From: Macrothele yani
Lineage: Eukaryota > Arthropoda > Arachnida > Araneae > Macrothelidae
Reading direction: 5' to 3'
NCBI GenBank assembly: GCA_039090855.1
Contig: CM077024.1
Span: 62,581,594 to 62,645,593 of the forward strand
Length of the DNA stretch: 64,000 nt
Made by a program: the position numbers and the translations under genes
Notes under the pieces: generated by a model
What the model saw: only the letters and a program-made list of their open reading frames with translations
Told to the model about the DNA's origin: nothing
Database searches by the model: none
In this document: in pieces, positions 43,500 through 54,539 of the stretch
Position numbering within the stretch: position 1 is the stretch's first letter
Layout of the letters: every line of letters begins with the position of its first letter

Positions 43500-44399
43500 C
43501 AGAGATTCCCAAACTGTGCTCCATAAAGAGATTGAAAAAAAAAAAAAGTAACAAGATCTCAAAATTATGAATGCATGCTCTGAAGCAGTGTAGATAGCAT
43601 GTGTTATAGACCAAAGTGCATCTCATGCATCACCTCAGTCAGCTTTGTCTGCCCGCACCTTCTCTGAACCATGCAAAACGTTGAGAACATCAGCGAAGCA
43701 CACAGACTGCATGCGGCGAAACCAGACAGAAACTCAACATTGCCACGCTAATCACTTCTCCCGTGAAAATGCTGCCACGCTAATCACTTCTCCCGTGAAA
43801 ATGTTGCCACGCTTTCAGATCCGATATTTGGCTCCGACACCTTTTTAGAATTATCTGGAAAGTTTCTGTTGCGTATTAGAACCTCATGTTTATTCACACC
43901 TTCAGTTAGTTGCAGTTCAGTCAGCATCCAGTTGAGAGTCGAAACAAAGCAAGTCGCAGTGCAGTGTTACTTATTTATGAGTGCTTTTAGTGCGCACTTT
44001 TCAATTTAAGTTGGGTTTTTTATTGTAAACAATTGCGTTAATATTACTTTTTGGATCTTCCATCTTGAGGACGAAACACCTGCCCATTGCAGGTTGTTTG
44101 GAGCACCAACATAGTGATTCAGAAAATATAGGCTTTTTTTCATTGGATTGCTGGCTGAAGTCTGGATCTTTAAAAACTTCAAAATTTCCATGACACCACC
44201 TGCAGAAGTATCAACAACTAACAGGCATGTCTAAAAATTTTTTTTTTTTTTTTTTTACCCAGCCCTGATTATTTTTATTATTTACCGAGCTGATATGAAT
44301 ATTATTTTTGAGTTGAGTGTGGAAGATGATGGAGCAGTTACTAGCGCTAGAATTGCTGGACAGAATGAAGAGCTTTTGGACTAATCAGCGACAGCCAGA

Positions 44400-45744
44400 A
44401 CCAACTGTTTAGTTCTTCAGAGACCAGTGCCACAGTGAAAAGAATAGCAAAACGGAGCTACTAAGATTCCTACTTGTATTTGGGTTTGTTGAGACCAGTG
44501 ACAACAAACGATGGTGTGTAATTTGCAGCAACATATTGCCAAACAACGCGATGTTCCCAGCAAAGATGTGCCATCATTTTGAGGGTCCAACTAGAATGCA
44601 AAGGCGATCAGAAGGAAGTATGGTGAACTTGCACACAAGCCCAAAAGATTATGTTCTATCACTTAAAAACAGTTAACAAAAAGGTTTTGATGGCCTCCTA
44701 CCTAGTCAGTTACAGAGTTGCTCAAGCTGGCAAAGCCCATACTATCGCTGGAAACGTTAGCAAGCCTTGAGTAAAGGACATATTTGAATGTATGCTAGGT
44801 GGAAAAGCCACAAAACTAGTAGGCACAGTTTCTTTGTCAACTAACACTCTTGTGACTAATCATGGACTTAGCAGAAGACGTGAAAGCTACTTTACTTTCA
44901 CGAATAAAATGCACCAAGACTAAATTTTTACTCCAAGTGGATTAATTAACAGACGTGGCCAGGTTGGCAATTTTAATAGTATTTGTACGCTACCAGTACT
45001 TGGAGTCATTTCAAGAGGTTCTGCTTCTCTGCAAGCTATTATCGACTAACACAAGTGGCACCAAAATTTTCAAATTAATAGGCAAATTATTCACAGTGAG
45101 TGGCAACCCATGAGATAACTGCGTCCGATGTGTGCAGAGATGGCGCAAAGGCCATGACTGGAAAGACGTTCAGTGTTATTTCAAGAAAAAACAAAAAGTC
45201 AAGGAGTGCCGCAGTAGTCACTGCGTCCTCCACCTCCATGCCCTTGCTGTGAAAAAAATGCCGCCCTTCCTAAAAGAAGTCTTGGACAAAAGCATGAAAG
45301 TAATTAATTTTATGAAATCACAACTTAAGAATACAAGGCTATTCAAAATGTTGTGTGATGACATGGGGACTCTACATATGTCTTTACTTCTCACAGAAGT
45401 AAGGTGGCTTTCTCGTGGCAAAACTGCGACTCTCTGCTCTTCAAAATGAGGGCTGAAATCAGAACCTTCCTGATTGACAATGACTTTGCTTTGAAAGACA
45501 GGTTGTGTGATGAGTGTTGTCTCATGAAATTAATGCATTTAGCAAAACCTTTTAAAAAGTAAATGACTTATGTAAGTCTCTCACTTCAAGGAAAAGCAGT
45601 AACTGTTTTTGACACCAGTGATAAAGTGCAAACGTTTAAGAAGAAAACCAAGTTTTGAGCGGAATCAATGTAAAATCAAAATCTAGACAGCTTCCCAATG
45701 GTAAAACAATTTAGTGAAGAACTAGACTCTGACATACCTGGATA
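44400..45744 (+). pseudogene. hAT transposase, N-terminal and core part, broken
   Basis: In mixed frames: LLRFLLVFGFVETSDNKRWC followed by VICSNILPNNAMFPAKM (BED zinc-finger region, about 44455-44570); a core with SYLVSYRVAQAGKAH (about 44695); a degraded RNase-H region; and an open frame 45132-45446 with SSHCVLHLHALAVKKMPPFL and LLLTEVRWLSRGK. The H...ALAxKKMPxxLKEVLD...EVRWLSRGK order is characteristic of hAT proteins related to the domesticated SCAND3/ZBED5 genes. There are numerous stops. The C-terminus continues after the Tc1 insertion. Confidence 0.75.
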
Positions 45745-45746
45745 TA

Positions 45747-46988
45747 CACTATATTGACAAAAGTCACTGGACACCCCTTCAAAAGCAAATGAACAAATCT
45801 GCTGCATTGTAAAGATGTGCGGTACAGCTGCAAACGGTATAAAAACAAGCCTGTAGCTGACTGCGATCATATTGCACTGATAGGTTGAGTGAAAATGACG
45901 TGGCGGGAGAGAACTGACTTTGAGGAAGGAAAGATTGTTGGGTGTTATATTAGTGGGTTATCTATAAGAGAAACCCAGAGGCGTTCAAACAAACCCACGT
46001 CAACTGTTTTGGATGTACTGAATAAGGGGAAGACACATGGCGTTCCTGAAGCAGCAAAACATACCAGCAGACCAAAAAAAAATTGGTGATAGAGGACATT
46101 GAAGCCTCAGGAAAGTCATTACAGCTAATCGACAGAGTACTGCACAAGACTTCAGTGTATAGGTGAGTAAAAATGCTAAAACTTTGGTATGTACGCGTAC
46201 CATTTGCAGAGAACTTCATTACATGGGTTACCGTTGTCATGCGGCTGCTCATAAGCCTTCACTCCACTCGGAATGATACTTTTCTTTTAGAATGGCGTAA
46301 AGAACATTTATCATGGATCGTCAATCAATGGAAATGGGTCCTATGGACTGATGAATCCAGATACACGATCCATCAGTTTGACAGCCGCATGTAGGTATGG
46401 CGGCAGCCGGGGGAATGCTTTTTACCACAGTGTATTGTTCCTACGGTCAAGTTTGGAGCTGGCGGTGTACTCGTGTGCGGGTGTTTTTTGTGGTGCGGTC
46501 CCGGCCCATTGGTTATCGTGAACAAACCTGTTAACCAGTGCGTCTACCTCGATATTCTGGACAATTATGCCCTACCAACTCTGTGGCAATACTATGGAAT
46601 CGATCCTTGTTGGTACCAGCAGGATAATGCACCGAGCCATAAAGCAAGGACTGTTAAGGCATGGTTTGACGATAATTCCATATCGTGTGTGGACTGGCCA
46701 GCACAGAGCCCTGATCTTAATCCCATAGAGCACCTATGGGATGAATTAGAGTGCTGCATAAGAAGTTTGGAACCAAGGCCTACTACTAAGCAACAGTTAT
46801 TGGCAGCATTATGTACTGAATGGAAGCGCATACCTATCGCTGTGTTCCAAAACCTTGTTGAAAGCATGTCTCAAAGGGTCAGTGCATGCATTAAAACCAA
46901 AGGTGGACCGACACCATACTAATGTATGTCAATAAATGCTGTGTTGTGTTTCTCTTCTAGGTGTCTGGTGACTTTTGTCAATATAGTG
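45747..46988 (+). mobile_element. Tc1-like element inserted in the hAT copy
   Basis: Ends CACTATATTGACAAAAGTCA and its complement (TGACTTTTGTCAATATAGTG) with TA at 45745-45746 and 46989-46990. Length is 1242 bp. The hAT sequence is continuous across it. Confidence 0.93.
45895..46922 (+). pseudogene. Tc1-like transposase in the hAT copy, frameshifted but with DDE residues
   Basis: ATG at 45895 opens MTWRERTDFEEGKIVGCYIS, then a helix-turn-helix (SIRETQRRSNKPTSTVLDVL), before a frame break at 46089. The middle part includes WVLWTDESRYTIHQFDSR (first Asp, 46334-46390) and a stop at 46392. An open frame 46473-46922 carries [20 protein letters not shown] (second Asp), [20 protein letters not shown] (catalytic Glu) and the usual C-terminus ending PTPY. 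Length and order are those of Tc1 transposases (about 340 residues). Two or three breaks inactivate it. Confidence 0.9.
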
Positions 46989-46989
46989 T

Positions 46990-47300
46990 ATCTAAGTGAG
47001 TTTCACGTTCACCTGCAAAGTTTGCTTGATAGTTTCAACAGTTATTTTCCGGAAGAATTCAATGATAAAATTAAAGAAAAGTTTTGGGTTGTAAACCCAT
47101 ACTCTGCTGTGTCAGAAGAGCCAGCATGTCTGGCATTACAGCAGAGTGAATCCTTGATTGATTTAACATCAGATTCTGTGTTAAAGAATAATTTTGCAAC
47201 CAAGAAGTCACTATCAGAAGTTTAGTGTCAGCTAAAGACGAATTTAAAGTTTTGTCAAATAAAGCGAAAATCATCCTTCTGCTCTTTGAAACAACTTTTA
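46990..47300 (+). pseudogene. hAT transposase, C-terminal part
   Basis: It resumes directly after the Tc1 with YLSEFHVHLQSLLDSFNSYF, then EKFWVVNPYSAVSEEPACLA and SLIDLTSDSVLKNNF, ending LKQLLP near 47300. The 'LxxLxxxFxxYFPE...VxNPFS...LIDLxSDxxLK' order is the C-terminal region of hAT proteins of the SCAND3-like group. It is one frame with the 45740 side once the Tc1 is ignored, then a stop at 47223. Confidence 0.75.
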
Positions 47301-47541
47301 CCTGACTGAATTTTTCACGTTGTTTGTCAATATTTTATTGCAAAACAAAAGCACAAATTATTTTTCACATTCTAAATAGTTTAAATTTAGATCTGAACTT
47401 CATTCTTCTCATTGAAACTCATTAAAAATTAGAACTTCAAATATAGTTTTCTCAAAACACCAATTTTGCACCCATGTGTCTTTGGCATGGTCATGATAAT
47501 TTCACCTAGCACCTACATAAGTACTAAACCGAATAACAGCA

Positions 47542-47544
<3 letters not shown>
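47301..47544. other. No recognised feature
   Basis: AT-rich sequence. It could include the undetected right end of the hAT copy. Confidence 0.4.
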
Positions 47545-47575
<31 letters not shown>

Positions 47576-47781
47576 TTGGAGGTTTAACGACCACTGTGAG
47601 CAACTCAATGGGCTGTAAGCAGTCGCCCGTCCCTAATTTAGGGCCACTGGCTCCAGGGAAGGAAGAAAGCCAGTGCCGTAAGACAAACACAACATCCACG
47701 CCTCACCAAGATCCGAACCCGGACCCCTTTCAAATGAATGATTAGAAGCCATTGCTTAGACCACTATGCCACCGGAGTGGC
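47545..47781 (-). mobile_element. tRNA-derived SINE, family S1, minus strand
   Basis: A T run at 47547-47574 (A tail), then the reverse of the S1 body (GGTTTAACGACCACTGTGAG) and head (TTAGACCACTATGCCACCGG). Flanks ACAGCAGTA at 47536-47544 and 47782-47790 are the target duplication. Confidence 0.9.
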
Positions 47782-47790
47782 ACAGCAGTA

Positions 47791-48214
47791 GTGACGATGA
47801 AAGGCATTTTTAAACATTTGCGCATGTTAAACATCAAGTTTTGTTTCATTCAAAATGTTACTTTCTCCACTAATTTCAGAAAAATAAGGAACTTAACTAC
47901 ACAAATGAAAAAATGCCAAAAACATAAAGTAAGGGAACACATTTGAGAAAGAATTCAAAGCAGGTATTGTAAATCCACAATAGATATGGTATTTAAAACC
48001 ATTTTTACAGCTGCAAAACCAAAAATGTCACTTGGCATCCAAAAAGAAAGATAAAGTATAGCCCGGAAACTTAGATGCTAATGAGAGGGATGGAGCTGTT
48101 TTGATTTGCACAATGTACTAAATCTAGTTGAATTTGGGACAGCTGCATCCTAATATCTGGCTGTGTATTGAGGCAGGATCTGTATTTGTTTTAGTAGCCA
48201 CATAAGCAGAGAAT
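47791..48214. other. No recognised feature
   Basis: AT-rich intron sequence between a SINE and the LINE B copy. Confidence 0.4.
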
Positions 48215-48342
48215 CCTGATTCACAATTTCAACGCATCTTCATTCCTTACACGATCAGAGCAAGTCTTCCCACAAAGCCCCCATAAGTAACACATCTCTC
48301 CAGCACACAAATGACTCATGTGTCTCTTCCAAAGTACCCAGG

Positions 48343-48562
48343 GCAGCCCCGGTGATGCAGTGGTCTAAGCGATGGCCTCTGATCGTTCGTCCGAAAGGGG
48401 TCCAGGTTCGAATCCTGGTGAGGCATTAATGTTGTGTTTGTCTTATGGCACTGGCTCTCTCCCTTCCCTGGAGCCAGTGACCCAAAATTAGGGATGGGCG
48501 ACTGCTTATAGCCCATTGAGTTGCTCACTGTGGTCGTTAAACCTGCAATCAAAAAAAAAAAA
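48343..48562 (+). mobile_element. tRNA-derived SINE, family S1, with A tail
   Basis: 220 bp flanked by AAAGTACCCAGG at 48331-48342 and 48563-48574. The head GCCCCGGTGATGCAGTGG and B box GGTTCGAATCCTGGTGAG are intact. The tail is about 15 A after CTGCAATC, where the copy at 34470 has ATCAG repeats. Confidence 0.93.
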
Positions 48563-50919
48563 AAAGTACCCAGGTTTCACTGCCATACACCAGAGTAGGA
48601 ACAATTACACTTTCATACAGAGTTATATGGGACTTTCTTCAGAACCCATCGTTCTTGTAAAATCTTCCTCAAGCAACTATGACTTTCAGAGAAGAATTCA
48701 CTCTAATTTTGCCATCTAATTTGTTCTCTGTCAAACATGCTTCTCAAATATTCAAACTCATTCACTTGGTCAATAACTGTTCCATATAGACTTATCCTGC
48801 ATTCAATATTAATAGTTCCTCACTCAAAAACTATAATTTTGGTTTTTTCCATATTTATACTCCGTTTGAAATCCATACAAACTTCTTACATCTGGGCCAG
48901 TGTACTCTGTGACTCACTTTCACACTCTGCCAACAGGACTGTGTCATCAGCGTATAGCAATCTACACACATGGACATTACCACACACATAAACCAGTATT
49001 GTCCATTTTGGCATCACGCATGCATGCATCCTTAAAAATATTAAGTGGCCATGGTGACATTACACAACCCTGTCTTGACTCCTCCAATAGAAAACCATTT
49101 TGATACAACTCCATTTACTCATACACATGCTCTACTGCCAACATACATGGCTTTCACACTATTGAGTAGATTCCCAGTGATACCGTATTTATTCAGAATC
49201 TTCCACAAAATAATTATTTACTCTATCATAAGCTTTTTCTAAATCTACGAAGGCAGCAAAAACTTTCTTACCAACAGACAGATACTTTCAATCGTCAAAC
49301 GTAATGTGAAAGTTTGGTTAGTGCAGCCGTTACCAGGCATAAAGCCACTCTGCACATTTCACGCTTTCTCTGATGTAAGATCCCATACCTTATCGATAAC
49401 AACCTTTCCAAACACTTTCCCTGGCACATTCAGCAAACTGATACCACGGAAGTTCTTGCATTCGGTCTGATCACTCTTTCTCTTTTACAAGGAAACAATG
49501 GTTGCATCCCTCCAATCCTTAGGGACCATTCCTAACTCCCAGCTCAACTGGCAAATTTCAGTTAACAAGTGAATTACAGAGTCGCCACCATATTTTAGCA
49601 TGAGCAGTTAAGCCATCCACTCCCAGAGCTTTACCATTCTGAAGAAATTTTACAGCTTTACACACCTCTTCTCTTGAGATCCCTCCTATACTTTCCTGTC
49701 TTGCTGTGACATCATCTTCTCCTGTCTCATAAACACCTTTGCTTTCATGCTCTAATAACTCACAGAAGTAATCACCCCATCTTTCACCTAACTAATTGGG
49801 CTCCCATATCATTTCTCCAATCCTATTCTTCACACAACTTAGAATTTTATTTCCTCTATTTTTCCTATGTCTTATGTATTTCCAGAAAGATTTTCTATCT
49901 TTCCAAAAAGCCAATTCATGTCTTTCCACATTTTCCTTCGTATCATTTGTCTTACTCTGGTGAACCAGCTTGGCTGCCTCATGCTTCTTAAAGCAATAGT
50001 CTTCCTCAGAAACTTTGCGTTGCAACATCCCCAAATATGCTTCGTTCTTTCTCTTAACTGCTTCTTTAATCTCACTGTTCCACCAAACATCACTTTTGTT
50101 GCCCTCCATAGCATTACCACAGCAGCAGTGACAACACAGTTCTTAAAACATGTTCACTACTTTTCTACATTCCCCCTCACAAGACTTCAACTCATTCAGT
50201 CGTTCTCTGAGTAAGTCAGAATAATGCTGATGATATTAAAGGCGCCCTTCAACCTTTATTCTTCCCATCCTGGGCCTCTTCCTATTCCTTTTCCTCCAAC
50301 CAACATTCAGTTTCACTTGTGACACTACCAAGTTATGATCAGAACCAACATCCGCACCTCTCATCACACGAATGTCAACAACTAAGTGTTTCAGACGCTG
50401 ATCATACACAACAAAATCTGTCACATTCTTTTGACCAAGAATTTGATTTTCCCAAGTATATGTGTGGATATACTTGTGGTTGAAAAACATATTAGATACA
50501 CTCAAACCATTTTCAATGCAGAATTCAGCTAATTTTTCACCATTATCATTTTATTATCATTTCACACCAGGATCATTGAACTTACCCAGAACATTATCAG
50601 AAGTCCCATTCTGAACACCTATTCTAGCATTGAAATCCCCTGCTGTTATAACTTTCTCTGTAGCACCAAACTGATTCAAAACAGCCTTTAACTTATTGCA
50701 AAAATTTTCCTTCTTATCAGCAGGTTTTGAATCACAAGGAGCATGCACTGCAACAACTACTTTTGTTTAAAGTGTCACTTTCAGCCATATCCAAAAAATT
50801 CTCTCACTTATATGCAGCTGTAATGAATCAAATTGTTCTTCACCTTTTCACTCTAAAGCACACCTACACCAGCCTGTCCTCTCACATTTTCCAACACTCC
50901 AGACCACAGTCATTGTTCC

Positions 50920-53787
50920 CAGGGTGCATATGCGTGCTTGAAAACCTGGAAAGTCCTGAAAAATCATGATTACGTTTTCAAGGCCTGGAATATCCTGGAA
51001 AAACGGTGCTTTTTTTAATGCTATCTTGAAAAGCCTTGAAATTTGAGATTAGTGCTAAAAAAATGGCCTTTTAGGAAATCGTGTTACTGTTACCCCTTTA
51101 TTTTTTAAGGTTCCTCTCCTCTGTTCTCAAAGAATGTTTCAGACGTGTACCAAATCCTAATTTGGCTGAGGGGGGGAAAAATGCTACTTCCATGATGTCC
51201 GTCCAACAACTGCTGAGAACGGAAGGGGAAAGAAAAGACGTATAGCATTTGTAGGGGGGTCACGTATGTACCAAGTCAGCCGGCATCCACCAGTGAGGAG
51301 TGTGCCTGAAAACACATTCATCTGGTCTTTGTTTATGTGCATTGCCAGCCCTCCCCTCAATAGACTTCCGCTACTTATGATAAAAAATAAGAAAACTATC
51401 TTTGTGAATTTTTCACGAAAGTGGCTGAAATTTTTACATTCACTATAATTGGATTACAGAAGCTTACTCCCAAAATTCCAATTGAATCTGTTTAAAACTT
51501 AAAAAAGTTAGCATTGGAAATTTTTATTATGCACAAGTATGAATGCCTCTTTGGACAGAGTGAGCCTTCAGCAGAAAGGGTGTTACCATAGCAACGGTTG
51601 ATTGACAGCTGGAAGCGCTGATCCAAATTTTCAGAAATCCATTTTCCCGAATTTTGAAAATAATACAGTAAAATTTTTACAGTGGTTAAGATACATCACA
51701 ATAAAGTTCTAATGCAAATTTCGCCAAATTCCGTTAGAAACTTTAGCAGATGCAAAAAAAAAAAAAAATCTTCCGTTGCATAATCGGATTGAAAAAAAAA
51801 ACTAATTCTAAATTAAGGGAAAAGCAAGTGAATTATTTTTTTTAGATGCCATGATTTATTTAAACAGAGTGATCCTTAAATTTTTTTCTGTGATGATATG
51901 GACTCTATTTGAATTACAAACATAGATATTTAATAAAAACATATTTAATTTAATAGTTACTGTTTTAATAAAAAAATCATCTATAATTAAAAAGTTTTCT
52001 ATTGGTTTAGGCGAAAGTCAGCAGATAAACTTATTTTAGTAAATTGCAACATCACGACGTAAATTTGGTCATTTTGGCGAAAATGAAAATCGGGGGAGCT
52101 TCTTTTTTTTTTTTACATTTTATCCTATAGTTAGGGTGAAGGAGGAAGGGTGCAACTTGACAGTTCAGTGAGCTGCGGGTGGTGATTTATGGCGATGTGC
52201 CAAATGAAAAGAAGCCGTTCCATCAAGACATTCCAAAGGTTGTGCGTGTGCGTGGAGACTTGCTCCTGCTGTTTGATCTTAAGCAGAATGTTTTTGTGTG
52301 CAAAGGGGAAGAAATATCCATTTCAGCTTTGCAGCTTTCACAGCTCTTTTTTTCTTGGTAATAAATAAAAATTATAGTTGCTGCATTCACCATTGATCCA
52401 TATTTGCATTTTTTGAATATAAACAGCAGACAATCGGAAACATGGTGTTTGGCGGGTCTTGATGTTCATTTTGCATCTGCTGAATTCAGTTCTGTGGGAA
52501 TAAGGAATGACTTATACTGTGAATATATACAAAACTACACATTTTTGATCTGAAAAAATAGGTCTACTTTACACAGTAGCTAACGTGTGAACTCAGACAA
52601 GACAATCAGACATACGGACATCTGATTACATAAAAAAAAATCAACAGTATTTTTATTATACACTACAGGTAAAAAAGCAAAAACATGCTTTTAAACATTA
52701 TGAAGGAAACCAGATTTTTGAAACGCCATGGCTTGATGATGATCTTAATTTCTGAAAGTTTCTTTTTTCCACATCCTTTTTCTTTCAATTACAATACATC
52801 GTAACAGGATACCTGTGTGTTGTATCACTTAGTGATATGGCAGATTTTCGGTTGTCGATATCCGCGATCGTAAGTGGTAGTTGCATTGCGATTGTTGATG
52901 ATGACAAGATAAATACTGAAGTGATGTAAAATGTTGCATAAACTTAACCCCCCACCCCTTCTTCTGAACTTTTATGCGGTCATCATAGCTGATCAACCAT
53001 TTCATTCCATGAACATCAGCACATTTCAATCATTTGACCATTGGGGGTAGGTTGGGTCTGACGGAATTCAGCAGTACTTAAGCACCTAGCGCAACAAAAA
53101 CGTGCTAATTTTGGACAGTTCTATTCTCTTCCTCTACCATCCCTAATATTTGAGAGTGCATACTGTAGTTTTAAATATTCTATTTATGAGCTAGTTTTCA
53201 CGCTGTTCATTATGTTTTTATTTTCGAAATTACTAACCCTTTCGAACTATAGGTTGCAGAAACGTTTATGCTTTGGGTTTGTCCGTACGATAATTCGCAT
53301 GAAAGCAGTTGGATTTTGGCGAAATTTTTGTATGCCGTTGGGAACAACCTGGGAACGTACCCTATTTTTGAAAATGGTCTAAATTAAATTCAGAGGCCAA
53401 GACATAAGAGCAATATTCGTTCTCCAAGCTTAGGAATGTTAATTCACATAAAATTTGTTTGATTGCAACAAAGTTTTGGTATGTTATCAGGGTGAAGAAA
53501 CCTACCCTTATAGAAAATGGTCCAAATTGAATTCAAAGGTCAGGGCATAAGAACAGAATCCGTTCTTTATGATCTTGTGCTTGATAAACTTGATCCATTT
53601 GCATAAAGCACACTCATCCATTTGCATCTTTCATCATTTTTATTACTTAAAACTGAAATTACTTTTAAAAAGTAATTTGAACATGATACTGTAAAGTCTA
53701 ATAATCATCCTGAAATTTTTTGTATATGTCCTGGAAAAGGCCTGGAAAGTCCTTGAATTTTTTACCCCCAAAAGTGTACGAACCCTG
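50920..53787. mobile_element. Unassigned 2.9-kb DNA element with CAGGGT ends, copy 1
   Basis: Left end CAGGGTGCATATGCGTGCTT, right end GTGTACGAACCCTG, with TGTTCC duplicated at 50914-50919 and 53788-53793. Without one TGTTCC and the insert, the LINE B sequence is continuous. Near both ends is the phrase CTGGAAAGTCCTGGAAAA or CTGGAAAAGGCCTGGAAAGT. There is no open frame over 70 codons and no transposase motif. It aligns with 58592-61506 except for the interval about 53040-53590. Confidence 0.8.
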
Positions 53788-54055
53788 TGTTCCATTCATT
53801 TCTTCTATCCCAATTTCTTTTTTTTCAGTTTCACATACACACAACACATCTAATCTATACTTATTCATTTCTTCAATCACCTCATTTATCTTTCCATTTA
53901 TACCTCTAGTATCCATATGCCAGTCTTACACTCACTCAGCTAAGATTTCTTTCTCATATGTCATTTTTTAATTCCATATCGTTTCCATGGTAGACCATCC
54001 TTCTCAAGTGTGGTAGGTCCACCATATCCCACACTTGATTCATTTTTCTTAGAGT

Positions 54056-54539
54056 CATAAAAAACATAAAGGTACATCAGTGCTGGTGATCAGCCTACAG
54101 CACAGCTAATGGTTACAGTTAGTTGGTCATTCCACCTAACGATCGTAGAACATAAGACTGAGTTGGAGACAACTACACTAGGTTATGTTTAAAAACAAAA
54201 CTACTACAGATCTTTGCCTACAGTTACTTTAATGAATACGATCAGTTTTCCTTTCTCCCCCCCCCCAAATCTTTTTGGACTTCTGGGTCCTCCTGCAAAT
54301 CATGGCTACCCTGTGAGAATGTACAATTTGATATCAACATCACATGTGTGAATTATATGTTGAACTCTTTTTTCTGAATTTCGAAGTCTGGATTATATGC
54401 TGCATCAGATTATGTGAAGAAAAAATAGTACATGTTGCATAATTCTCAATCTGAATCAATATAACTTTCTTATGAAATGAAAGTGAGAAGGGCAAATCAT
54501 CTTGTGAGAGTACTGATATATCAAATTTTGCAAGTGTAC
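54056..54539. other. Spacer between two head-to-head LINE B copies
   Basis: No gene or known repeat recognised. It includes a C run at 54258-54266. It may contain 5' UTR of the minus-strand copy. Confidence 0.4.

Larger units (their letters stand above)
43500..47300 (+). mobile_element. hAT-type DNA transposon (ZBED/SCAND3-like), right end not defined
   Basis: The left end CAGAGATTCCCAAACTGTGC matches the hAT terminal style (CAGnGnTTCCCAAACTG). Transposase-like sequence runs from 44400 to 47300 and is split by a Tc1 at 45747-46988. The matching right terminal repeat was not found between 47300 and 47540. The region 43520-44330 is non-coding 5' sequence, containing a short tandem GCCACGCTAATCACTTCTCC at 43741 and 43775. 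Confidence 0.7.
48215..54055 (-). mobile_element. LINE family B, long copy on minus strand, interrupted
   Basis: On the minus strand the element reads from about 54055 (AATCAAGTGTGGGATATGGT) to 48215 and lacks the extreme 3' tail. Endonuclease parts: 53916-53750 (GINGKINEVIEEMNKYRLDV) and 50760-50236 (VITAGDFNARIGV, FNHKYIHTYTWENQILGQ, GSDHNLVVSQVKLNV). Linker 50109-49792 has KSDVWWNSEIKEAVKRKNEA. Reverse transcriptase follows in fragments 49700-48600 (alleged FINxYADD region around 48940). A SINE at 48343 and the 2.9-kb CAGGGT element at 50920 are later insertions. Many frameshifts. Confidence 0.85.

Noticed and set aside
50920..53787. Assignment of the 2.9-kb element to hAT because of CAGGG ends
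   Set aside because: Both copies show 6-bp rather than 8-bp duplications and no transposase is present, so the superfamily is left open.
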